NCBI GenBank assembly: GCA_038527375.1
Contig: JBCBFU010000002.1
Location: forward strand, 1-64,000
Source: Shimia_B sp038527375
Lineage (GTDB): Bacteria; Pseudomonadota; Alphaproteobacteria; Rhodobacterales; Rhodobacteraceae
Reading direction: 5' to 3'
Length of the DNA: 64,000 nt
In this document: one piece after another, positions 1 to 9,283 of the stretch
Numbering within the stretch: position 1 is the first letter of the stretch
How the letters are laid out: every line of letters starts with the position of its first letter
The notes under the pieces: generated by a model
The model's database searches: none
What the model saw: the letters and a program-made list of their open reading frames with translations, nothing else
Told to the model about the DNA's origin: nothing
Translations under genes and position numbers: made by a program

Positions 1-309
1 GCGACGGGGGCCGGCATGGGGGCAACCCTTAATGCGGCGGTCGCGATGGGAGCCTATGGGCTGAGCGACCGCGCGTCGTGGCTGACATTTGGCAACCCCG
101 GGAACCACGCCCTCCTTTTTGAAGGGGACACCGCACTCTTTAATCAATATGCGCTGCTGCCAGTCGATCCCGCGCGCCATCCCCACGTCGCAGCAGAGGC
201 CGTCGCCCGGTTTGAGGCATGGCTGACGGGACCCGTAGGGCAGGGTGTGATCAACGATTACCGCCTCGCCGGGCAGCCGCTGTTCACCGCAAACGCGACG
301 CCGCGCTAG
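1..309 (+). CDS. tupA: Tungstate ABC transporter substrate-binding protein (TupA-like), C-terminal part
   Basis: The reading frame is open from base 1 and ends at TAG 307-309, so the gene starts before the window and only about 102 C-terminal residues are present. The segment TGAGMGATLN, then a GxPGN-like turn, FNQYALLPVDP and a GQGVINDYR tail match the end of TupA/WtpA-type periplasmic proteins, which bind tungstate (or molybdate) for an ABC importer. This is recognition from memory of the family. The permease and ATPase partners are not in the window and may lie upstream. Ligand specificity cannot be judged from this piece. Confidence 0.75.
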   Translation, partial: ATGAGMGATLNAAVAMGAYGLSDRASWLTFGNPGNHALLFEGDTALFNQYALLPVDPARHPHVAAEAVARFEAWLTGPVGQGVINDYRLAGQPLFTANATPR

Positions 310-389
310 GGCTTTCACCAAAGGGTGCTTGGCTTGTGAGGGGCGGGGTGGCTATGTTTGGTGTGTCCGCGCTGTCACGGGAGGCACCG

Positions 390-926
390 ATGAAACAGTC
401 CCTGAAAGCCATTGCATTGGCCGCGGCGATCCTGACCGCCAAGGCCCTTCCCGTTCACGCCCAAGAGGCCGAGCCGCCGATGGACATGGACCGCATGGGC
501 GAAATTCTCCGTGCGCTGGACCCGGACACCACGGCGTTTCCCAGCGGGTTCGAGCTGACGCTGGCCGACGTCCCGATCATGGTCGTGGCCGATCCCGTGG
601 CCGACCGCATGCGCGCGATGATCCCGATCCGGTCCGTGGCGGGCATGTCGGGCGCGGAACTGGGCCGTGTGCTGCAGGCGAACTTCGACACCGCTTTGGA
701 CGCGCGCTACGCAGTGGCCAACGGGCGGCTTTGGGCCGTGTTCATCCATCCCCTCAGCCCGTTAGAACAAGATCAGTTGATTTCTGGCATCGGGCAAACG
801 GTGAATATCGCGCTGAGCTATGGCGATACGTATTCCGGCGGCGCGGTGGTGTTTGGCGGTGGGGACACCGCGCGGGCGCAACGCGCGCTGATTGATGAGC
901 TGCTACGCCGGGGGCAGGAGCTGTAG
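390..926 (+). CDS. Small secreted protein of unknown function
   Basis: 178 residues. The chosen ATG at 390 follows a GGGAGG Shine-Dalgarno sequence (379-384). It begins a clear signal peptide, with Lys at position 2, an Ala/Leu-rich core, and AxA before QEAEP. Starting further upstream would put the signal peptide inside the protein. The mature part is mixed alpha/beta with a Gly-rich end (YSGGAVVFGGG). Its middle, ANFDTALDARYAVANGRLWAVF, loosely recalls YbjN or type III chaperone-like folds, but I do not recognise the family. It lies 80 bp after the tungstate-binding gene, so the two could be co-transcribed, although nothing shows a functional link. Confidence 0.7.
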   Translation: MKQSLKAIALAAAILTAKALPVHAQEAEPPMDMDRMGEILRALDPDTTAFPSGFELTLADVPIMVVADPVADRMRAMIPIRSVAGMSGAELGRVLQANFDTALDARYAVANGRLWAVFIHPLSPLEQDQLISGIGQTVNIALSYGDTYSGGAVVFGGGDTARAQRALIDELLRRGQEL

Positions 927-971
927 GACGATAGGCTAATCGGCGGCTTTTCGGACAAAATGGACGTTGGA

Positions 972-1763
972 TTAAAGGTCTCGGTAGCTAATCAGTTCTA
1001 TGCCGAGTTGGTCGATGCATTCACGCACCTCAGCGCTTGTCAGCGTCTCTAAGCAGGTTACACGGTCATCGGCGACATCCTCGTACCCGTTGTGTCCCAT
1101 CGCCCTCAACTCTGAGGACATGACCGCGGGGTGATCTATGAAAATGTATGTGCCAGAATGAAGCTCGTTTAGTTGCTGCACGAAAGCTTCAACCCTTCTT
1201 CCAGTGTCCCTCGGAACTTTGGGATACCCTTCGATCCTCGAAAGACCGTGGCCAAAAGCGTCATCGGCTAGGCCAAATTCCTCACACAAGTCATAAATGA
1301 CGGCACCAAGCCTCGCGTCGAATTCTTTGAAGTGCGTGAGCATATGTGAACTGACGTGCGATACGCCTTGGAACATAAGGCGCGCAAGCATGATTTGGGC
1401 TCTGAATTCATTGGCGATTTCGTCAAGTGACCAATCCGTATCTGCAAGGCATGGCCGACTGTCACCCTGCCTTCGCATCAGAAGGGGCAGAAAGCTTCCA
1501 GTTTCGTCTACGATGCTTTCAGCTTGACTAATTGGACGCCACTTAACGGCGTCCCATTCGCTTGTCAGGGTCAGATGGACACCAACATCTATTTCAGGAT
1601 GGCCATTAAGTGTCGTTGCCGCATGTGCAGTCCATGGACACGGCATCATGACCTCAACGCTCCGCGCAATTCCCTCTGTGCACGCGCGAAGGCATCCGAC
1701 GTTGGACGACCAACTGGATCCTGCGTCATCTGCCCGTACCAGTAGTCGGATTTTGCGGTTCAT
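972..1763 (-). CDS. ChbG/YdjC-type carbohydrate deacetylase
   Basis: 263 residues. The start IRLLVRADDAG, the later DVGVHLTLTSEW and VSSHMLTHFKE match the YdjC/ChbG/HpnK deacetylase family. In this family a metal bound by an Asp (here in RADDAG) and two His residues removes acetyl groups from oligosaccharides or lipid-linked sugars. The conserved ADD, GVHL and SSH motifs are all present, so the enzyme is probably active. The substrate is unknown and no sugar pathway lies beside it. The base composition is visibly less GC-rich than the neighbours, with many AT-rich codons, which suggests later acquisition. It is convergent with the small secreted protein, with a 45-bp gap. Confidence 0.8.
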   Translation of the reverse strand: MNRKIRLLVRADDAGSSWSSNVGCLRACTEGIARSVEVMMPCPWTAHAATTLNGHPEIDVGVHLTLTSEWDAVKWRPISQAESIVDETGSFLPLLMRRQGDSRPCLADTDWSLDEIANEFRAQIMLARLMFQGVSHVSSHMLTHFKEFDARLGAVIYDLCEEFGLADDAFGHGLSRIEGYPKVPRDTGRRVEAFVQQLNELHSGTYIFIDHPAVMSSELRAMGHNGYEDVADDRVTCLETLTSAEVRECIDQLGIELISYRDL

Positions 1764-1949
1764 CTCATAGGCTCTGCATTCTTGCCGGGATCAGATTTGC
1801 ACGCCAAAGCTTGCGTTGCACGTGGCTCAGTTGCCATGAAGTGTCGCACCGCAGAAATTGGAAGGATGGGCTCGAAGCTGCCCCTCGCCTCACAGCAAAC
1901 AGATATCATCGGGGCGCGTGGGCCTTTGCCTTTAACCTTAAAGAACGAA

Positions 1950-1975
1950 GGGCGCGCTGATTTCACAGCGCGCCC
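1950..1975 (-). terminator. Intrinsic terminator after the TRAP transporter operon
   Basis: A perfect 10-bp inverted repeat (GGGCGCGCTG and CAGCGCGCCC, loop ATTTCA) lies 23 bp beyond the dctM stop. Read on the minus strand the hairpin is followed by TTCGTTCTTT, which fits rho-independent termination of dctPQM. Confidence 0.75.
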
Positions 1976-1998
1976 CAAGTTTACTCGACTTGTTGCCC

Positions 1999-3447
1999 TT
2001 AGTTCCCGTATGCCACCGATGGCAGCCAGGTCGTGAGCCACGGGTTCTGGAACACGATGAAGAGGCCCAGAAGCTGCAGCATCACGAAGGGGATGATCCC
2101 TTTGTAGATGTGGCTGAGGTTCACGCCCGGCGGGCAGACCCCCTTGAGGTAGAAGAGCGCGAAGCCAACCGGTGGGGTCAGGAACGAGGTCTGCAAGGTC
2201 ACCGCCACGAGGATCGCGAACCAGACCACCTGCGCGTCGTTGATCGACCCGTAATCCGGCACCGACAGGGCGAGGCCCTGAATGATGGGCAGCATCAACG
2301 GCATGATGATCAGCGTGATTTCGATCCAGTCGAGCAGGAAGCCCAGCAGGAACACGATGAACAGGATGAAGGCCACGACGAGATATGGGTTCTCGAACAC
2401 GCCCGCCACCATGTGTTCGACCACCTCGTCCCCGCCATAGAGGCGCAGGACATAGGCAAAGAAGTTGGCGGCGAGGAAGATGCCTAAGATGTAGCCCGAG
2501 GTGTTGAGGGTCGACCGGGACACCTCCCGCAGGACTTTCCACGAGAACTTGCGATAGGCTACGGCGAGGAGCGTGGCTCCGAGGGCGCCAAGACCCGAGG
2601 CCTCGGTGGGTGTGGCGAGGCCCGCGAAGATCGAGCCGAGGACAAGAAGGATCAGCGCCATGGGGGGCATGACCGACAGGAGCACCTCTTTCACCTCGGT
2701 CCATCCCACCGGCCCGGTGTCTTCGGGCACCGGCATCGCGTCGGGGCGGATGAAGCCGTAGATCACGATGAACACGATGTAGAGCGCGCCGAGGATCAGC
2801 CCGGGGAAGAGAGCGCCCATGAAGAGGTCACCCAGCGAGATCGCCAGTTGGTCCGACATGATCACGAGCATGATCGACGGTGGGATCAGGATGCCCAGCG
2901 TCCCCGAGGCCGCAATGGTGCCTGTCGCGATGGGCTTGGAGTAGTTCTGCGCCATCATCGCGGGCAGGGCCATCACACCCAGCAGTGTGACGGAGGCACC
3001 GATCACGCCGGTGGACGCCGCGAGGATGATACCGATCAGCAGCACCGTCAGCGACAGGCCGCCCTTGAGCCCGCCAAAGAGCTTTTGCATCGATTGCATC
3101 ATGCGCTGGGCCACGCCGGATTGGTCAAGCATGAGGCCCATGAAGATGAACATCGGCAGGGCCACGAGGACCGGGTTTTGCACGATATTGCCAAAGAGGC
3201 GGGACGGTAGCGTCCCCATCTTGCGCCAGTCGATCCCGATGCGGTCAAACTCGATCACATCCCGGAAGGCCCCGCGGAACGGGTCGAGGAAGAAAAGCGC
3301 GAAGAGGTAGAAGATCAGTGCCACACCGACCAGCGCCATGGCGACCGGCACACCGCGGAAGAGCAGCACGATGAACGTGCCGAAGATGACGGCGACGAGA
3401 AGTTCGTTCAGCGTCAGGATTTGCCCGATGGCTTCGAGGATGAACAT
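1999..3447 (-). CDS. dctM: TRAP transporter large permease subunit (DctM)
   Basis: 482 residues with about 12-13 hydrophobic helices. The family signatures include a Gly-rich PMFIFMGLML helix, GASVTLLGVMALPAM, GTLGILIPPSI and PTEASGLGALGA. DctM is the ion-coupled transport subunit of tripartite ATP-independent periplasmic transporters. It is longer than the usual ~430 residues because of an extra stretch around residues 48-85, as in the mannitol/chloroaromatic (TakP-associated) branch. Its ATG shares one base with the dctQ stop (TGATG at 3445-3449), so the two are translationally coupled. A strong terminator follows. Confidence 0.93.
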   Translation of the reverse strand: MFILEAIGQILTLNELLVAVIFGTFIVLLFRGVPVAMALVGVALIFYLFALFFLDPFRGAFRDVIEFDRIGIDWRKMGTLPSRLFGNIVQNPVLVALPMFIFMGLMLDQSGVAQRMMQSMQKLFGGLKGGLSLTVLLIGIILAASTGVIGASVTLLGVMALPAMMAQNYSKPIATGTIAASGTLGILIPPSIMLVIMSDQLAISLGDLFMGALFPGLILGALYIVFIVIYGFIRPDAMPVPEDTGPVGWTEVKEVLLSVMPPMALILLVLGSIFAGLATPTEASGLGALGATLLAVAYRKFSWKVLREVSRSTLNTSGYILGIFLAANFFAYVLRLYGGDEVVEHMVAGVFENPYLVVAFILFIVFLLGFLLDWIEITLIIMPLMLPIIQGLALSVPDYGSINDAQVVWFAILVAVTLQTSFLTPPVGFALFYLKGVCPPGVNLSHIYKGIIPFVMLQLLGLFIVFQNPWLTTWLPSVAYGN

Positions 3448-4277
3448 CAGCGGGCCCTCCGGGCGTAAAGGACGGCACCCAGCGCCGCAGTGAGAAGGAG
3501 AGATACGATCACGGTCCAGCTGGTCTCGTAGGGGCCGAATTCGACCTCGCCCATTAGCAGACCGTTGCGCGCGATGGAGCGCGGCGCCATTTCAGGGTCA
3601 GTGACGCGGGTCAGCCACCATGCGGCGTAAAAGACGATGAGGTTCACAGCCAAGGCGATGGACGGCAGGAGCCAGACAAACTGCGACCAGCCATCCGTCG
3701 CGCCCTGTTGGCCGAGCAAACGCAGGACGCGGGCAAGGGCGGCCCAACCGATCACGATGAAACTGAGGTTCATCAGCACCTTGAGGATCCACAGGTTGTG
3801 GAGCCCGTTTGGCGACGACGACCCCTCCCACGCCTGAATGGAAGTTACGGCGTAGTGGAAGGTCACGTCCCACGTGATGATTGCAAAGGGCAGAAACAGC
3901 CATCCCAGCGCGAACATGTCGATCCGGCGTTTCTTGCTCGAGGCATAGTTGTCGTAGAAAATATCAACGCGCACATGACTGTTGGTTGTCACGGCATAGG
4001 CCACGCCGATCAGGCAGGCGATCCCGTAAAGCCACCATTGCATGTCGTCCAGCCACGCCTGGTTGCCGGGGCCGATGCTGATCCGGCCCAAGTTCCGCAG
4101 GAAAACCTGAATGACGATCACCATCATCAGGATCGGGAACAGCCATGCCAGCCAATTGCCCAAGCCGATGATCACCCGGTCGGCCCGGTTGTGTTCCACG
4201 CGGTCGATCTCTCCGGGATCGTAGACAGACGCGATGCCGTCCGGATCCGAGGACGGCGCTTGCGACAGGTTCTCCAT
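3447..4277 (-). CDS. dctQ: TRAP transporter small permease subunit (DctQ)
   Basis: 276 residues from the ATG at 4277. This start is preceded by an excellent GGGAGGG ribosome-binding site; an upstream start at 4301 is possible but has none. Four core helices include the typical GNQAWLDDMQWWLYG and VAYAVTTNSHVRVDIFYD segments of DctQ proteins. The protein is longer than ordinary DctQ (~160-200 residues), with an extra C-terminal pair of helices. Together with the enlarged dctM this points to the TakP/mannitol-chloroaromatic subfamily. It lies between dctP and dctM in the same transcript. Confidence 0.9.
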   Translation of the reverse strand: MENLSQAPSSDPDGIASVYDPGEIDRVEHNRADRVIIGLGNWLAWLFPILMMVIVIQVFLRNLGRISIGPGNQAWLDDMQWWLYGIACLIGVAYAVTTNSHVRVDIFYDNYASSKKRRIDMFALGWLFLPFAIITWDVTFHYAVTSIQAWEGSSSPNGLHNLWILKVLMNLSFIVIGWAALARVLRLLGQQGATDGWSQFVWLLPSIALAVNLIVFYAAWWLTRVTDPEMAPRSIARNGLLMGEVEFGPYETSWTVIVSLLLTAALGAVLYARRAR

Positions 4278-4397
4278 GGGTCCCTCCCTAGCCCAAGTCA
4301 CCCCTGATGGTGGTCAGGCGTTCATCTGGATGAAAGCGCCCTGCCGCGATGGTGGCCCGGGCGCTTTGATGCAGATCAACGAATTGAATTTGTGGCG

Positions 4398-4425
4398 AAA
4401 AGGGCGCCCCGGTTGGGACGCCCTT
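4398..4425 (-). terminator. Hairpin with U-tract between dctP and dctQ
   Basis: On the minus strand AAGGGCG-T-CCC, loop AACC and GGG-G-CGCCCTT form a GC-rich stem of about 10 pairs with one mismatch, followed by TTTT (plus-strand AAAA 4398-4401). It sits in the 169-bp gap between dctP and dctQ. This is typical of a partial terminator that gives more binding protein than membrane subunits. Confidence 0.7.
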
Positions 4426-4446
4426 CGTGGTGGTCATGCAACCCGA

Positions 4447-5490
<1,044 letters not shown>

Positions 5491-5514
5491 GGTCGTCCTC
5501 CCAAAGACTTGGAT

Positions 5515-5537
5515 ATTGGTAAGAGAAACTTACCAAA
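5515..5537 (-). promoter_or_regulatory. Candidate operator upstream of dctP, shared with lldD
   Basis: Inverted repeat ATTGGTAA (5515-5522), 7-nt spacer, then TTACCAA plus A (5530-5537). Fifteen of the 16 arm positions match the repeat upstream of lldD (53729-53751). In both places the near arm begins 25 bases upstream of the start codon, and the half-site TTGGTAA resembles GntR-family sites. No regulator gene is adjacent. Confidence 0.65.
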
Positions 5538-5610
5538 TCTGAATGCAGGATAGGGTTCATCCCGCATTGGGCAACACAAAAGCCCGGAATTTCGCGAATT
5601 GCAATAATGT

Positions 5611-5636
5611 ATACGTTGATGTGTGCATTAACGTAT
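5611..5636. promoter_or_regulatory. Imperfect 26-bp palindrome in the dctP upstream region
   Basis: ATACGTT (5611-5617) pairs with AACGTAT (5630-5636), and inner ATG/CAT arms flank TGTG. The first arm with its left flank also reads AATGTATACGTT, a near-palindrome resembling sites of FCD-type GntR regulators of sugar-acid genes. It lies 121-146 bp upstream of the dctP start in the otherwise gene-free stretch 5491-5794. The rest of that stretch holds the operator at 5515 and a GC-rich, poorly organised segment in which I see no gene. Confidence 0.45.
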
Positions 5637-5778
5637 GGATTAAGAGCCTGCGCAGGATGTTAGCGCCCGAGCTGTCGGGGTTTTTGGGTAGACGGCGCCG
5701 CCCGGTGCATCGCGCACCCGCAGGCCGCGCGGGCTTGCCGCGCGCGAAAGCGCGTCGTTTCCGCCCGGTTGATTCGCG

Positions 5779-5802
5779 CTGATCAGTCCCCTGATCAGTC
5801 CC
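5779..5802. repeat. Tandem 12-bp duplication over the enolase-family stop codon
   Basis: CTGATCAGTCCC occurs twice in direct succession (5779-5790 and 5791-5802). The second copy contains the TGA stop of the minus-strand enolase-family gene. It is probably a small slippage duplication. Confidence 0.6.
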
Positions 5803-7027
5803 GGGGAGCCGGCGCGCCGCCTTCGAAATTGTTGCCGTTCACGTAGTCGCAGGGGGCTTCTTGCATCTCCAAATGCAGGCCTGCCCCTGTGTAGGGATGC
5901 GCACGCGCCAGCGCCTCGTCGACGGTGATGCCCAGCCCTGGCGCAGTGGGCGCCCGGATAAATCCGTCCTCGACCGCGATCGCGCCAGAGATCAGATTGG
6001 TATGGAACGGTGTTTCGATGGTCTCGGCCATCAGCAGGTTCGGGATCGACACGGCCAATTGGATGTTGGCCGCCCATTCCACGGACCCTGCATACAGGTG
6101 AGGGGCCATCTGCGCGTTGTAGACCTCGGCCAGGGTAGCGATCTTTTTGGCCTCCCACAGCCCGCCTGCGCGGCCCAAAGCAGGTTGCAGGATGCTCGCG
6201 GCCCCTTGGCGCAGGATCGGCGCAAACTCGGCCTTGGTGGTCAAACGCTCGCCCGTCGCGATGGGGATGCCGACGGCGCCTGCGACCTTGGCCATTTCGG
6301 CCAAGGCATCGGGGGGAATGGGCTCCTCGAACCAAAGCGGGCTATAGGGTTCAAGGGCACGCCCCAGACGGATCGCGCCTGCGGTCGTGAATTGACCGTG
6401 CGTGCCAAACAGTAGGTCGGCGCGGTCGCCCACGGCCTCGCGGATCGCCTTGCAGAACGCCACGGACATCGAAATGTCGCGCATCCCGGGCATGTGGCCG
6501 CCGCGCAGAGTGTAGGGGCCGGCCGGGTCGAACTTGATCGCGGTATAGCCACGATCGCAGGCGTCGAGCGCGGCCTCCGCCGCCATCTCCGGCGAAGTCC
6601 AGAACGCGTCGATGGGATGCTGGGGTAGGGGGTAGAGGTAGGTATAGGCCCGCACGCGGTCATTGACCTTGCCGCCCAGAAGCTTCCACACGGGGACATC
6701 GCGCGCCTTGCCGAGAATGTCCCAACACGCGATCTCCAACCCGGAAAACGCGCCCATGACGGTCAGGTCTGGGCGTTGCGTGAACCCCGAGGAATAGGCG
6801 CGCCGGAACATCAATTCGATATTGGCCGGGTCCTCGCCCGCCATGTGCCGTTCAAAGACATCGCGGATCACAGACACCATGGCGTCCGGCCCGACCGAGG
6901 CGGCATAGCATTCACCCCAACCGATGATCCCGTCATCTGTGGTCACCTTAACAAGAATCCAGTAGCGCCCGCCCCACCCCGGAGCGGGGGGAGCCGTCAC
7001 GATGACATCAAGATCAGCAAGCTTCAT
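5795..7027 (-). CDS. Mandelate racemase/muconate lactonizing enzyme family protein
   Basis: 410 residues with the two-domain plan of the enolase superfamily: an N-terminal capping domain (about 1-125, with DDGIIGWGECYA) and a TIM barrel (LEIACWDILGK, IKFDPAG with Lys165, FEEP with Glu234, ATGER with Glu260, APHLYAG with His310). Members dehydrate, epimerise or cycloisomerise sugar acids. Two positions differ from the usual pattern. The first metal-ligand region reads FGTHGQ (208-212) instead of a DAN-like motif, and the segment normally QPD reads QPALGRAGG (281-289). The reaction is therefore uncertain. It lies directly upstream of dctPQM on the same strand, so it may act on the imported compound. 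Confidence 0.85.
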   Translation of the reverse strand: MKLADLDVIVTAPPAPGWGGRYWILVKVTTDDGIIGWGECYAASVGPDAMVSVIRDVFERHMAGEDPANIELMFRRAYSSGFTQRPDLTVMGAFSGLEIACWDILGKARDVPVWKLLGGKVNDRVRAYTYLYPLPQHPIDAFWTSPEMAAEAALDACDRGYTAIKFDPAGPYTLRGGHMPGMRDISMSVAFCKAIREAVGDRADLLFGTHGQFTTAGAIRLGRALEPYSPLWFEEPIPPDALAEMAKVAGAVGIPIATGERLTTKAEFAPILRQGAASILQPALGRAGGLWEAKKIATLAEVYNAQMAPHLYAGSVEWAANIQLAVSIPNLLMAETIETPFHTNLISGAIAVEDGFIRAPTAPGLGITVDEALARAHPYTGAGLHLEMQEAPCDYVNGNNFEGGAPAPRD

Positions 7028-7040
7028 GGTCTTCCTTTTG

Positions 7041-7080
7041 CTTCAAATACCTCGGGGGTGCGGGGGCTGGCCCCCGCGTG
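7041..7080. repeat. Dispersed palindromic intergenic repeat, copy A
   Basis: CTTCAAATACCTCGGGGGTG is followed by a hairpin GCGGGGG-CTGG-CCCCCGC (7060-7077). The same CGGGGGTGCGGGGGCTGG core recurs at 29490-29513. Related forms with CCCGGGGTGAGG are at 13371-13402 and 48589-48640. It lies between the enolase-family and MFS genes. Confidence 0.6.
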
Positions 7081-7168
7081 CAGGTTGGACGTCTCGGCCC
7101 GATCAAGACCATGGTCCGCGCTCTGGCACGGCACTCAAGCCCATTCGCGTCAGCCCGGCCCAAACGCG

Positions 7169-8395
7169 TCATGCCGTTGCGTCATTTCTCCGCTTGCGGG
7201 TCACGAAGATGACCAGGCACATCGCGACCAGCACAGCCGACAAAAGGAACGGCGCGCCGGGGAGGTAAAAGCCGCCGTCGCGCGTGAAGAGGAAGAAGAT
7301 GTTCGTCATCACGATGGAGGACAGAATAAGCGCCAGCGCCTTGGCCGAGGTGATCACGCCCTGCAGCTCGCCCTGCTGATCGTCGGCGGCACGCTGGCTC
7401 ATGAGACCTTGGAGCGCGGGTGTCACCACTGCACCGAACGCCGAGATCGGCGCGAGCGCGAGGACCACCCAGCCATTGGTCACAAAGCCCAGCAGGACAA
7501 AGATGCAGACGTTGAAAACAAAGCCATACACGATGGTCGCGCGTTCCCCGTATCTCGGGATGATCCAGCGGATCAGGAAACCCTGCACGATCGCCATCGA
7601 AATCCCAAAGGCGCCCAGTGACAGCCCGACCATGCGCTCAGACCAGCCAAATTGCTCTGGCGTGAAATAGGCCCAGACGACCGGATACACGATAAAGGCA
7701 AACTCGTAGATGAACGCGATCAGGAGGAAACGTTGCACATCCTCCAGCTTGCCCATGGATTTGAGCGCGCCAAAGGGGTTGGCGCGTTTCAGGTCAAAGG
7801 GGCGGCGGATACGGTCGTCGACGGTCTCGGGCAGCACGAAGTAGCCGAACACGAAGTTGACAGCGGCCAGCGCTGCGGCGGCGTAAAAGGGCAGGCGCGG
7901 ATCGGCATTGCCCAACACGCCGCCGATGACGGGACCAAGGACAAAGCCCACGCCAAACGCTGCCCCGATGAGGCCAAAATTTGCGGCCTTTTGTTCGGGC
8001 GGGGAAATGTCGGCGATGAAGGCGGCGGCGGTGGATTGCGTCGACGTGGCGATGCCGCCGACGACGCGGGTCAGGATCAGCACCCACATCGCCCAAGCCA
8101 TGCCCATGAGCACAAAGTCGACCGCGACGACGACGAGGGAGCCCAGCAAGATGGGCCGCCGCCCATAGCGGTCGCTGAGCGATCCGACGATCGGGCCAAA
8201 GATGAACTGCATCCCCGCAAATATCATCGTCATGAAGCCACCCCAGACGGCGGCCTGACCCAGATCCGCGCCGGTGATCTCGCGGATCAGCGACGGCAAC
8301 ACCGGCAGGATCAGCCCGATCCCCATGGCGTCGATGGTCAGCGTGATGATGATGAAGGTGAGCGCAAGGCGCGGGTTTGTAACGGGCTTGGCCAT
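7169..8395 (-). CDS. MFS transporter, TetA/TCR-like
   Basis: About 408 residues with 12 hydrophobic helices. The motif GSLSDRYGRRPILLGSL (loop 2-3) and the helix-5 motif GFVLGPVIGGVLG mark the drug:H+ antiporter-1 group, which includes tetracycline exporters. Chromosomal members in this group often have unknown substrates, so I do not claim antibiotic resistance. The ATG at 8395 is preferred; a GTG two codons upstream (8401) is also possible. It lies on the same strand as the enolase-family gene, 141 bp upstream, with a palindromic repeat in between, so it is probably a separate transcript. Confidence 0.88.
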   Translation of the reverse strand: MAKPVTNPRLALTFIIITLTIDAMGIGLILPVLPSLIREITGADLGQAAVWGGFMTMIFAGMQFIFGPIVGSLSDRYGRRPILLGSLVVVAVDFVLMGMAWAMWVLILTRVVGGIATSTQSTAAAFIADISPPEQKAANFGLIGAAFGVGFVLGPVIGGVLGNADPRLPFYAAAALAAVNFVFGYFVLPETVDDRIRRPFDLKRANPFGALKSMGKLEDVQRFLLIAFIYEFAFIVYPVVWAYFTPEQFGWSERMVGLSLGAFGISMAIVQGFLIRWIIPRYGERATIVYGFVFNVCIFVLLGFVTNGWVVLALAPISAFGAVVTPALQGLMSQRAADDQQGELQGVITSAKALALILSSIVMTNIFFLFTRDGGFYLPGAPFLLSAVLVAMCLVIFVTRKRRNDATA

Positions 8396-8494
8396 GAACA
8401 CTCGGTCAGTCGCGGTTGATCGGTGGTATCAGCGTGATCCAACCGGGGGAAGCGTTTTCGCAAACTGCCAGAAAATTGGGCGTCAGATATGCCC

Positions 8495-9283
8495 TTATAT
8501 GTGTCCCGTCTCGCGCAGGAACCGCGTGATGTGGCCGGCATAGGTCAGGGGGTCTTCGACGCAGGGCAAATGGCCCGCGCGCCGCATCAGCGCAAAACCC
8601 GATCCCGGGATCAGGCTAAGGGTCTCGCGCACCAGGTCGGGTGGTGTCGCATCATCCTCGGACCCCGCGATGCCCAGTGCGGGCAGGCGCAGACCGCTCG
8701 TGGGTGTGTAGAAATCCGTTCCCGAAATGGCCGAGGCGCAGCCGATATAGCCATCGGTCGGCGTGCGCGTCAGCATGGTGCGCCATGCGGCCAATTCGGG
8801 TCGGGCGCGAAAGTCCTTGGAGAACCACCGCTTCATGGTGGCATCGCCAATGGCGTTCATCCCAAAACGGCGGATCGTGTCGATGCGGTCGTCCCAGATC
8901 GCGGGCGTGGCGATCTTGGCACCCGTATTCGACAGCACCGCCGCCCGCACCAGATCGAGCCGCTTCACAGCCAAACCTTGCGCGATCATCCCGCCGATGG
9001 ACAGCCCCACAAAGAGGCTATCCCGCACCTCCAGATGATCGAGAAGCTGTTCGACATCGCGCACGAGCGCGCCCATGGAATAGGGTGGTTCGGGGCAGGA
9101 CGACAGCCCGTGGCCGCGCTTGTCGTAGCGGATGATCCTGAGGCCCGCAGGCAAGAGCGGCAGGATCGGGTCCCAGAGCCTGAGGTCGGTGCCGAGCGAG
9201 TTCGCAAACACGATGGGCGCGCCGGACGGGTCCCCGTCCTCGCGGTAGTGCAGGTCGACATCCTTCAGAGGCAGGATTTTCAT
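8495..9283 (-). CDS. pcaD: Alpha/beta hydrolase, 3-oxoadipate enol-lactonase-like
   Basis: 262 residues of alpha/beta-hydrolase fold. The nucleophile elbow is GLSIGG with Ser95, the acid is Asp210 or 211 (GSEDDATPP), and the base is His238 (RRAGHLPCVEDP). The start of the fold (IVFANSLGTDLRLWDPI) and YDKRGHGLS closely follow PcaD, which hydrolyses 3-oxoadipate enol-lactone in the beta-ketoadipate pathway. No other pca gene is in the window, so a different ester or lactone substrate remains possible. Its ATG overlaps the stop of the upstream nuclease gene by 4 bp (ATGA). Confidence 0.72.
   Translation of the reverse strand: MKILPLKDVDLHYREDGDPSGAPIVFANSLGTDLRLWDPILPLLPAGLRIIRYDKRGHGLSSCPEPPYSMGALVRDVEQLLDHLEVRDSLFVGLSIGGMIAQGLAVKRLDLVRAAVLSNTGAKIATPAIWDDRIDTIRRFGMNAIGDATMKRWFSKDFRARPELAAWRTMLTRTPTDGYIGCASAISGTDFYTPTSGLRLPALGIAGSEDDATPPDLVRETLSLIPGSGFALMRRAGHLPCVEDPLTYAGHITRFLRETGHI

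Noticed and set aside
7169..8395. Tetracycline resistance gene
   Set aside because: The protein is only TetA-like in fold and motifs. There is no tetR partner or mobile context, so resistance is not supported.
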